This document shows, piece by piece, positions 23,883-30,734 of a stretch of DNA of 39,089 bases (positions within the stretch are counted from its first letter, which is position 1; each line of letters opens with the position of its first letter). Below the pieces are notes generated by a model. The model saw only the letters and a list, made by a program, of their open reading frames with translations. It did no database searches and was not told where the DNA came from. The DNA lies in contig CAZKNF010000033.1 of the NCBI GenBank assembly GCA_964554105.1, positions 1 through 39,089 on the forward strand, read 5' to 3'. Origin of the DNA: CAZKNF01 sp964554105. Lineage in GTDB: Bacteria; Bacteroidota; Rhodothermia; Rhodothermales; VXPQ01. A program made the position numbers and the translations under genes.

Positions 23883-24119
23883 CAAATCTCATGCGTACTT
23901 GTCGTCTCCACCTACAACAGACCGTCACGTCCGTCAAAGGCAGCTTAGAAACGCAAAGCTAGCCAGAAAGACTCGGGTATGAGGCCAACATACAGTGAAT
24001 TGTAGATGAAAGGAAAGTAGCGCCACGTGCCGGATAAAGCGCTGTAGCACACCGGGTTGAACACCTGAATGCAAATTCCCCATGTGGGAAAACCGAAAGC
24101 CGGAACGACACCTCCCGGA

Positions 24120-24437
24120 CTAGAATCTTTCGTCCCCAGTTTCTTTCTTTCGTTTGATGGATGCCTTCTCGTTCGCAGTCTTCTGCGATCCCGGCGTCGA
24201 TCGCTTAGCCGCTCTGGTTAGCTGGATGAACAGTGAGACCATGCCAACGAGAACTCCCGCGAGGGTCAGCCAGGGCAGCGTTCCCAACCAACGGTCCAAC
24301 AGGTAACCAATCGCCGACCACGCAATCATCGTGAATCCCAGCTCGAGGCCAAGCGTCAGGTAGGGACCGGCCTCGCCAAGCGATTGACTGATGGATGCGC
24401 GCGGCGACTTCGATTTCGACTCTTCTCTATCCGGCAT
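24120..24437 (-). CDS. AtpZ/AtpI family protein
   Basis: A 105-residue protein with two transmembrane helices (GPYLTLGLELGFTMIAWSAIGYLLDRWLGT and LPWLTLAGVLVGMVSLFIQLT) between a Ser-rich hydrophilic N-terminus and a lysine-rich C-terminus. The GLELGFTM...GYLLDRWLGTLPW...G..LG pattern is that of AtpZ/AtpI, a small accessory of the F1F0 ATP synthase thought to act in Mg/Ca handling or assembly. It begins 5 nt after the bactofilin stop codon, so the two are translationally close. A 235-nt gap separates it from the next operon gene. Confidence 0.88.
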   Translation of the reverse strand: MPDREESKSKSPRASISQSLGEAGPYLTLGLELGFTMIAWSAIGYLLDRWLGTLPWLTLAGVLVGMVSLFIQLTRAAKRSTPGSQKTANEKASIKRKKETGDERF

Positions 24438-24442
24438 ATCGC

Positions 24443-24934
24443 CTAGGCCGACGCGCGCCGAATCGTCGACTCGGACGGCTTCGGCTCGGACGGCTTCGGC
24501 TCATCAGGCGTGCGAGCGTCTTCCTTCGGGCGGACGATAGACTCAGACTTCATCGTTCGGCTTCCCATCCGACAGTCCCCATTATAAACCGCGCCTTCTT
24601 CCACGACGATCCTATCGGTGTGGATGTTGCCCTCGACAACGGCCGAGCTCTTCAGCACGACCCGCTCCTCGACATTTATTTCCCCGTGCACGCGCCCGGC
24701 GACATCCAGACTTGCTGCCGTGATCTCGCCTTCAATGGATCCGTCGTGCGCGACGATCACTTTGCCCTTGACTTCGAGCTTCCCGTCCACCCTACCGCTG
24801 ATCCGAACGTCGCTCTCTGATTTCAGGGTTCCCTCAAAGACGGTGCCCTCACCGATCATGTTGAGCTGATTCGATACCGCCGTGTTAGGCTGTTTTGCCA
24901 TTGATTCCTCCTCCTTGCGTCCAAACATTGCCAT
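24443..24934 (-). CDS. Bactofilin (polymer-forming cytoskeletal protein)
   Basis: A 163-residue bactofilin. Residues of about 20-125 form the right-handed beta-helix with repeats such as GEGTVFEGTLKSESDVRISGRVDGKLEVKGKVIVAHDGSI, the hallmark of the family; these assemble into nucleotide-free filaments at the membrane. The disordered C-terminus carries a duplicated EPKPS unit that comes from an exact 15-bp direct repeat at 24471-24500. The M23 peptidase gene lies 64 nt upstream. Bactofilin-M23 pairs are known to shape the cell wall, so a joint morphogenetic role is likely. Confidence 0.93.
   Translation of the reverse strand: MAMFGRKEEESMAKQPNTAVSNQLNMIGEGTVFEGTLKSESDVRISGRVDGKLEVKGKVIVAHDGSIEGEITAASLDVAGRVHGEINVEERVVLKSSAVVEGNIHTDRIVVEEGAVYNGDCRMGSRTMKSESIVRPKEDARTPDEPKPSEPKPSESTIRRASA
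24471..24500. repeat. Exact 15-bp tandem repeat in the bactofilin tail
   Basis: Two identical 15-base units TCGGACGGCTTCGGC (24471-24485 and 24486-24500) encode a doubled Glu-Pro-Lys-Pro-Ser unit in the bactofilin C-terminal tail. In-frame, so copy number could vary without frameshift. Confidence 0.85.
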
Positions 24935-24998
24935 GTGATTACCGCGTCCTTTAATCTAAACTGATTTCCAAAATATCGCGCACGCCGGCCTCGTCCCG

Positions 24999-25901
24999 CT
25001 AATCTCCCACAAAGTAATTGCGTGGATCCTGAGCGAGCCCGTCGTGCCACAACTCAAAATGTAGATGCGGGCCTGTCGAGATCTCGCCGGAATTTCCGCT
25101 CACTGCAATCTCATCGCGCGCTCGCACACGATCACCGATACGTTTCAGCAGCCGCTGATTATGCTTGTAAACGGTCACGTAGCCGTCAGAATGCTGAACG
25201 ACGATCGCATATCCCCCCTCCTGCGTCCAATCGGAGAAGATCACATAGCCGTCGCCAATGGATCGTACGATCGTACCCTCCTCTACGGCTATATCCACCG
25301 CATAATGCCCCGTTCTGGCGTCAAACGTGCGGGTGATGAAACCATCGACCGGAGTGAGGGCAGGCAGCAGGACACTGGATAAATTGCGACTGGAAACGTT
25401 TGCAGATCGGAACGGCATTTCGCGAACGGCCCCCATACGCTCGAGCGAAATCGCGGGCTGCCGATGGTCTGCCCAATCCGTGGAGGGCTCCCCGTCGGCC
25501 GGCTCCTCCGCGCCTGGCCCAGCACTGCCCGCATCCTGCGCGAATATCGTCGTAGCGGACGTCGTGTCTATTTGACCGAGCATCAAGTTTCTTAGCTGTT
25601 CCGCATACTGTCCCTGCGCCTGCAATGAATCTTGAAGCGCCACGACGCGAAGCGCATTCAAGCGAGCGCTCTGACGCATCTCGGCTGTCCCGTACCCGGG
25701 AATGAATTCCTTGAGCGGCGAAACGACGATCACGAAGAGCATGACGATGGCCAGACACGCCGCAAAACAGATGCCAAAGAACAGCACGCGCCGGGGAACG
25801 ATGGAATAGTGCCGGGGCTGTTCATATCCCTCAGCATCCATGACAATGATCGTGGATGGGGCATCTACATCGCGCGTAAACTCGGAGAAGAATGAAAACA
25901 T
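24999..25901 (-). CDS. M23 family metallopeptidase (LytM-type), membrane anchored
   Basis: About 300 residues from the ATG at 25901 (ATG at 25919 and a longer open frame to 25952 are alternatives). One transmembrane helix (RRVLFFGICFAACLAIVMLFVIVV, about residues 37-61) anchors it, followed by a short coiled-coil-like stretch and an acidic Ala/Gly/Glu/Pro linker. The C-terminal peptidase_M23 domain has the zinc site: H and D in GHYAVDIAV, and the HxH of TGPHLHFELW. This class cleaves peptidoglycan cross-link peptides. It heads the operon that continues with bactofilin and the atp genes. It is close in type to the M23 peptidases that act with bactofilin to set cell shape. Confidence 0.88.
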   Translation of the reverse strand: MFSFFSEFTRDVDAPSTIIVMDAEGYEQPRHYSIVPRRVLFFGICFAACLAIVMLFVIVVSPLKEFIPGYGTAEMRQSARLNALRVVALQDSLQAQGQYAEQLRNLMLGQIDTTSATTIFAQDAGSAGPGAEEPADGEPSTDWADHRQPAISLERMGAVREMPFRSANVSSRNLSSVLLPALTPVDGFITRTFDARTGHYAVDIAVEEGTIVRSIGDGYVIFSDWTQEGGYAIVVQHSDGYVTVYKHNQRLLKRIGDRVRARDEIAVSGNSGEISTGPHLHFELWHDGLAQDPRNYFVGD

Positions 25902-26160
25902 TGCGTAATCAGAGTACATTCTGAAAATTAGCCGCCCAGGTAAGGAACCCACTGTACGTTGATAACTTGATAGTGTTTTTGCGGCAACGTACGTTTATAA
26001 ATTGCTTTGATGTCGGAACTCGCGACGGATTCTGTCATCCCCTCGATCTAGCCACTGACCGACTTTTCTTCCTGCCGCCCATGTTGGGCAGTGCGCGCGA
26101 AGACAGAAAGCATTACGATAGCAAGAAATAGCAAGAATAGGACCGAAGAGCAGACTAATA

Positions 26161-26415
26161 ATGCCCCAACACAAATCAGCGTCGAAGAGAATCAAACAGG
26201 ACGCCAAGCGCCGCGAGCGTAATCGCTATCATCGCAGCCGGATGAGATCGATGATTAAAAACTTCCGGGAAGCGTCCGACGAAGAGGCGGCATCAGAGCA
26301 GCTTCCAGTGATAAAATCCTATCTGGACCGACTGGCCTCAAAAGGAATTATCCACAAGAACAAAGCAGCTAACTACAAGAGTCAGCTCGAGCGACATGCC
26401 AACAAGCTAGCATAG
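26161..26415 (+). CDS. rpsT: 30S ribosomal protein S20
   Basis: An 84-residue basic, all-helical protein of the small subunit that binds 16S rRNA. The opening (MPQHKSASKRIKQDAKRRERNRYHRSRMRSMIKNF) and the HKNKAANYKSQLERHANKLA end are typical of S20. It stands alone on plus, divergent from the M23-atp operon, with about 260 nt upstream that include an exact 10-bp direct repeat ATAGCAAGAA at 26118-26137. A hairpin directly after the stop and a strong terminator at 26460 bound the transcript. Confidence 0.97.
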   Translation: MPQHKSASKRIKQDAKRRERNRYHRSRMRSMIKNFREASDEEAASEQLPVIKSYLDRLASKGIIHKNKAANYKSQLERHANKLA

Positions 26416-26416
26416 G

Positions 26417-26440
26417 CTCATCACAATGGATCGTGATGAG
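26417..26440 (+). other. Perfect 8-bp hairpin just after rpsT
   Basis: CTCATCAC (26417-26424) and GTGATGAG (26433-26440) form a perfect stem with an 8-nt loop, 2 nt past the rpsT stop codon. There is no U-run, so it is not itself a terminator. It may stabilise the mRNA 3' end. Confidence 0.6.
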
Positions 26441-26459
26441 TTGATCTTCTCCTCGTGAA

Positions 26460-26491
26460 GCCCGCCTCCCGATTTGGAGGTGGGCTTTTTT
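26460..26491 (+). terminator. Intrinsic terminator of rpsT
   Basis: A 10-bp stem GCCCGCCTCC / GGAGGTGGGC with one G-U pair and a 6-nt loop, followed by six T residues (26486-26491). Confidence 0.92.
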
Positions 26492-27044
26492 ATGGTGGCA
26501 TTCGGCGGCCCATTCGGCCGGGTATGCGTTTCTGCCCTTTCTGCAGGTTCGCATAAACAGATGGACAAACTTACGTGTATCCTTCTCCTGTCGCGTAACA
26601 AGAACTACACAATTAGAGGATATGTGCGTATACTGTATGTTAGAAATCCGTATCTATTTAACGCATGTTTCCGCTCGTAATAAAAGTGTAAATGAGACCT
26701 TCTAGCCAGGCTCGCCGTAGAGGCTGGGGAACACATGGCGTATTCCGTCTAGTCTAAGGTGCCAAACGAAGTGTGGATCGAGTGCGGTGAATTTAACGCG
26801 TCTTTTGGATGCCTATCTGTTTCCCGATGACTGCGACATTTTCACCGAAACGAGCTAAATTGCGTTCGGACGTTACCTCGTTTTAACATATTTAAGTAGC
26901 AGGACTTCCGTATGTATTTAACTGCGTCTGACGTAACGGCGTGGAGAGGCTTACTGAGGGCGCAACGGCCCTCACGGACGGTCTACGAGAATTACTTTAA
27001 CACGGGCGGGCATCCTAACACTGACGAAACCTGATAGGATATAC
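26492..27044. other. AT-richer non-coding region between rpsT terminator and the OmpA/PKD gene
   Basis: More than 550 nt with no credible gene. Composition is visibly more AT-rich than the surroundings. It contains a 7-bp perfect hairpin TGAGGGC-GCAACG-GCCCTCA at 26955-26974, about 70 nt before a strong Shine-Dalgarno, without a U-run. It must hold the promoter and long leader of the downstream gene. A small RNA is possible but not demonstrated. Confidence 0.55.
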
Positions 27045-27052
27045 AAAGGAGG
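27045..27052 (+). promoter_or_regulatory. Strong Shine-Dalgarno (AAAGGAGG)
   Basis: A near-perfect anti-16S match, 9 nt before the ATG at 27062. It is far stronger than at most starts in this window and decides the start of the PKD/OmpA protein. Confidence 0.75.
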
Positions 27053-27061
27053 ACAGCTACT

Positions 27062-28720
27062 ATGAGAAGGCGTTTGAGGCTACATTCCCGACATCCCGCT
27101 CCGCTGGATAGCGAGCAACACCCTAGTCACACCTTTCATGATCACATGAGTCAAAACCGCTACGATACCTCCATGGCAAAACGACTGCTTTCAACCTGTC
27201 TCTTAGGCATCTTTGCGTTGCTTCTTATTCCAAACGCGGAGGCGCAGAATCTCAGGCCCGACGAATCCTTCTTTATTAAGCCGCGCGTAGGCGTCGCGTG
27301 GCATCTCGGCGACACGGAGCAGTCGCCGTTTAACTTTAACATGGATGGGTGGAAGGTCGATGATGAACTGCCACCACTTGCGGGAGGTCTGGAATTGGGC
27401 TACCAGTTCAATCAGATGACCAGCTTGAGCCTCGGCTTTCAGGCTACACATCATCCGCTCGCTCTATATTATGGTGATACCGTCCCCGATGATGTTGACC
27501 CTGCTGGATGGTATAGCGGCGGACAGCTGCTGCTTCGATTCGCCGCACCTTCGCGCGTTGCTCCTTTTCTGGGAATCGGAGGTCACGTTACAAAAGGTCA
27601 AGATGGTAGGACGGCTCTGACCTACGGCCCGGCCCTCGCGCTGGGACTGGACGTCGTTTTGAATGACCGATTGTCTCTTGTTCTCGAGAACACGTCGAGT
27701 TTCACCTTTCCCGACGACGGCTTCGACGCACAGGATGAGCCCTCAGACCCTAATGCCCCGAATCCCACGCCGGGCGACGATTTCGCTCCGTTTGACGTCA
27801 TAAACGCATTAACGCTCGGCCTCAAAATCAATTTCAAAAGTGCGTTCACACCCGTCCAGGTGCTCTCCGTGGATTGCGTAAGTACGCTTGAAACGAATGA
27901 GAGCGGTACTTTCACGGTGACGACCAACGCGGATGCGACCCAGCCGGTAACCTATAGCTGGGACTTCGGCGACGGTACGACCGACACCGGCATGACCGCC
28001 ACTCACAGCTGGACGACTCCAGGCACGTATGATGTGACCGTCACGGCCAGTAACAATCGCGCAAGCGATACCGGATCCTGTATGGTAACAGTCGAAGCAC
28101 CGCCTGCACCCGCTGAGATCATCAGCTTGAATGCGAGCGAGACGACCTTCGATGTATGCGAGCCGGTTACGGTCGACTTTGATGCGAACGTGCAGGGCGA
28201 CATGCCAATCGACTACGAGTGGGACTTCGGCGACGGTTCGACCGGAACCGGCAGCGAGGTATCACACACGTATACCGATGCTGGTACGTACACGGTGACT
28301 CTGACGGCAACGAACGAAGCCGGCACCGATACACGCTCGATGACGATCACCGCTGAAGAGTGCAGAGCAGGCATCTGCTATGAGATTACCGAGATGAATA
28401 CGGTCTTCTTCGGCCGTAACTCGAGTACACTCACAGACGAAGGCCGGGCCGCCCTTCAGGAGAACATCGAGATCTTCCAGGAGTGCCCGAACCTCTGTGC
28501 ACGGCTTGAAGGTTATGCCGCACCGGGCGAGCGCAACCCGCAGGATCTCTCTGAGGCGCGTGCAAACGCGGTCGAGCAGTTCTACGTGGACAACGACCTG
28601 GCTGCCAGCCGCTTCCAGACGATGGGCATGGGTGTCCTACCCGGCACAACGAAGAAGGAAGGCGCCAGCGAAGCGCGCCGAGTGGACACGATCCCTGTTC
28701 AGTGCGTGGACCTAGACTAA
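27062..28720 (+). CDS. Outer-membrane protein with PKD repeats and OmpA C-terminal domain
   Basis: A 552-residue protein from the ATG at 27062, which has a strong Shine-Dalgarno. A typical signal peptide (MAKRLLSTCLLGIFALLLIPNAEAQ) only begins at residue 39, so either the protein has an unusually long n-region or translation also starts at 27176. Residues of about 65-270 look like a beta-barrel (LGYQFNQMTSLSLGFQATHH, PFLGIGGHVTKG, GLDVVLNDRLSLVLENTSSF). Two PKD domains follow, each with YxWDFGDG, at about 275-355 and 357-440. The C-terminal OmpA domain (about 445-552) has the peptidoglycan-binding pattern (VFFGRNSSTLTDEG, LEGYAAPGERNPQDLSEARANAV). Role: anchoring the outer membrane to peptidoglycan, with PKD domains as periplasmic spacers. 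It is monocistronic. Confidence 0.9.
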   Translation: MRRRLRLHSRHPAPLDSEQHPSHTFHDHMSQNRYDTSMAKRLLSTCLLGIFALLLIPNAEAQNLRPDESFFIKPRVGVAWHLGDTEQSPFNFNMDGWKVDDELPPLAGGLELGYQFNQMTSLSLGFQATHHPLALYYGDTVPDDVDPAGWYSGGQLLLRFAAPSRVAPFLGIGGHVTKGQDGRTALTYGPALALGLDVVLNDRLSLVLENTSSFTFPDDGFDAQDEPSDPNAPNPTPGDDFAPFDVINALTLGLKINFKSAFTPVQVLSVDCVSTLETNESGTFTVTTNADATQPVTYSWDFGDGTTDTGMTATHSWTTPGTYDVTVTASNNRASDTGSCMVTVEAPPAPAEIISLNASETTFDVCEPVTVDFDANVQGDMPIDYEWDFGDGSTGTGSEVSHTYTDAGTYTVTLTATNEAGTDTRSMTITAEECRAGICYEITEMNTVFFGRNSSTLTDEGRAALQENIEIFQECPNLCARLEGYAAPGERNPQDLSEARANAVEQFYVDNDLAASRFQTMGMGVLPGTTKKEGASEARRVDTIPVQCVDLD

Positions 28721-28750
28721 CACAAGCCGAAAGGCAAGAGCGCACATAAG

Positions 28751-28790
28751 AAAGCGGGTCGGCCCTACGAGGGGTCGACCCGCTTTTTTT
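28751..28790 (+). terminator. Intrinsic terminator of the OmpA/PKD gene
   Basis: An 11-bp stem AAAGCGGGTCG / CGACCCGCTTT closing an inner CCC/GGG helix, followed by a run of T residues ending at 28790. Confidence 0.92.
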
Positions 28791-28829
28791 ATGTATCCGA
28801 CGCAGGTCTCTGTTGATCGACCTCCAGGC

Positions 28830-28857
28830 GGCCGTTGATAACCTCCGGATCTCTGCG
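28830..28857 (+). repeat. Dispersed intergenic motif GGCCGTTGATAA, copy 2
   Basis: Begins 39 nt after the terminator. The 28 nt match the copy at 12971 at 22 of 28 positions, including GGCCGTTGATAA at the start and CTCTGCG at the end. Confidence 0.5.
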
Positions 28858-28976
28858 TTGCGCTCCACGTGGCTTATTTCGGCGTATGAAAGTACGCTTC
28901 ATTCACCACTTGTCGCGCGACTTAGTACGGAGTTCTTCGCCGGCCTTCACGCGGGCTTGTTCAACACGTATCTGGA

Positions 28977-29519
28977 TCATCGTTTTGAAACCGCAGCAGG
29001 TGAAACCTCCTGGCTCTCGATCCGGAATCTTTTCTGCGCTCCAATGATCGCGCCGATAGGCGTCGTGATGAGAGAGGCGTAAACAGCGTGCGCAACGGGG
29101 TACACCCGAAGCTTCTTCTCTTTCGTGGCGGCGACCGGATCATTCCCTACGCCTGGATCATCGCCTTCCGCAACTGCCCGGATGCCGCCGAACGCTGCCC
29201 CAGCAACGGCGCCGACGATTAGGCCTCCGACGGCGCCGCGCCCGGCCCTGCGTACACTCACCTCGCGGACGTTCGACGTCGGCTCTGCCTTCAGCGTGTT
29301 CGTACGCCCATCGAACCACGTCAGGCTGTCGCTCGCCATGTAGGCCGACGTGATGTTCATCCTCTCGCCGTTTTGCAGCTCCAGTTTAACGACCTGACCA
29401 CGCATGGCCCTGTTCACCTTCTGAAGAGAATCGTCGTCGTCATGCACTTTCACCATTTCGACACTCGAACAGCCACACAATAATGTGGCGATGAGCACCA
29501 CTACGAGTCGTGTTGACAT
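28977..29519 (-). CDS. Hypothetical lipoprotein with glycine-zipper segment
   Basis: A 180-residue protein from the ATG at 29519. The open frame extends to 29669, but this Met has a GAGGAAAG Shine-Dalgarno (29524-29531) at good distance and starts a lipoprotein signal with lipobox LLCGC (Cys at about residue 17). A short helical region is followed by GQVVKLELQNGERMNITSAYMASDSLTWFDG, a beta strand-rich part recalling small SH3/LSM-like modules. Near residue 95 the segment GRGAVGGLIVGAVAGAAFGGIRAVAEG is a glycine zipper able to insert in a membrane, and a second weaker hydrophobic stretch (AHAVYASLITTPIGAIIGA) follows. I do not recognise a named family. It is monocistronic, between convergent and divergent neighbours. 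Confidence 0.75.
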   Translation of the reverse strand: MSTRLVVVLIATLLCGCSSVEMVKVHDDDDSLQKVNRAMRGQVVKLELQNGERMNITSAYMASDSLTWFDGRTNTLKAEPTSNVREVSVRRAGRGAVGGLIVGAVAGAAFGGIRAVAEGDDPGVGNDPVAATKEKKLRVYPVAHAVYASLITTPIGAIIGAQKRFRIESQEVSPAAVSKR

Positions 29520-29731
29520 CAGTCTTTCCTCACTTGATGATATATATACCGGGTAAATTCTTCCCTCCTGCGCGCCCATTGCGTCAGACCGCCGGAGGAA
29601 CCTGTGGAGCAGGGCATTCCACAAATGATGTGCCGTTAGCTCGGCGCATGCGCCAACTGGCCCAGCCATTTTCCTGAATCTATCACTGACATACGACGTT
29701 GCTTACCCGCACAGTTAATCGCAAAAGACGT

Positions 29732-30697
29732 ATGAGAACCTCCACAAACTCAAACACCGAGCAGCTGACACGTGAGCTGAAGGCCGAGGCGCAGCGCCTC
29801 GGATTCGACGGCTGCGGAGCATCGAAAGCTGTCCGATTGGACGATGAAGCGCGCCACCTCGAAGAATGGCTGCTGAACGGCCGGCATGCCTCAATGGGCT
29901 GGATGGAGAACCATTTCGAAAAGAGGGTAGATCCCCGCCGCCTCGTCGAAGGAGCGGAGAGTGTCGTTTCGGTGCTCCACAACTACTACCATCCCGTAGA
30001 GCAACGTACCTCTCCCGGCACTGGAAAGATCAGTCGTTACGCGCGCGGTGACGATTATCATTTCGTAATGAAGGACAAACTGTTCTCGCTTTTCAACTGG
30101 CTTGATGAAAAAGTAGGCGGGGTAAGCGGACGTGTGTTCGTTGACTCCGCCCCAGTGCTTGACAAAGCTTGGGCCCAACGAAGCGGCCTCGGCTGGATCG
30201 GCAAGCATTCGAATCTCCTGAATCGGGAGATTGGATCCTACTTCTTTATCGGAGAACTTATCATCGACGTACCGTTGGATTACGACGAACCGGCGAGCGA
30301 TCATTGCGGGAACTGCACTCGGTGCATCGATGCATGTCCAACAGACGCCATCTACCGCCCCTATGCTGTCGACGCGAATCGCTGTATTTCATATTGGACG
30401 ATCGAACACCGGGGAGAAGATATTCCGGAAAACTTAGGTCGCAACTTCGACCATTGGATTTTCGGCTGCGACATCTGCCAGGAGGTGTGTCCGTGGAATA
30501 AATTCAGAAAGCCCTCCACTGAACCTGCATATGCGCCGCGCCCTGGCATGACTGACACCGATGTGGGCGAGTGGATGGAGATCGACCTCGAGGAGTTTCG
30601 TCGCCGATTTCGCAAGAGCCCGGTCAAACGTACGAAATACGACGGCTTCAAAAGAAATGTGCGGATCGCGATGAAAAATGCCGCGGCAGAAGAGTGA
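29732..30697 (+). CDS. queG: Epoxyqueuosine reductase
   Basis: A 321-residue B12-dependent iron-sulfur enzyme that reduces epoxyqueuosine to queuosine in tRNA, the last step of that pathway. The catalytic aspartate D138 sits in VFVDSAPVLDKAW, followed by GLGWIGKHSNLL. Two 4Fe-4S clusters are ligated by C192, C195, C198, C202 (CGNCTRCIDACP) and C218, C246, C249, C253 (CDICQEVCPWN). The C-terminal HEAT-like extension of E. coli QueG is missing, as in many Bacteroidota. The ATG at 29732 is preferred over a TTG at 29699. It is probably monocistronic; the downstream kinase is convergent with a 37-nt gap. Confidence 0.95.
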   Translation: MRTSTNSNTEQLTRELKAEAQRLGFDGCGASKAVRLDDEARHLEEWLLNGRHASMGWMENHFEKRVDPRRLVEGAESVVSVLHNYYHPVEQRTSPGTGKISRYARGDDYHFVMKDKLFSLFNWLDEKVGGVSGRVFVDSAPVLDKAWAQRSGLGWIGKHSNLLNREIGSYFFIGELIIDVPLDYDEPASDHCGNCTRCIDACPTDAIYRPYAVDANRCISYWTIEHRGEDIPENLGRNFDHWIFGCDICQEVCPWNKFRKPSTEPAYAPRPGMTDTDVGEWMEIDLEEFRRRFRKSPVKRTKYDGFKRNVRIAMKNAAAEE

Positions 30698-30734
30698 TTC
30701 CATCGAGGAGTTCGGGACCTCTCCCCTGCGATTG

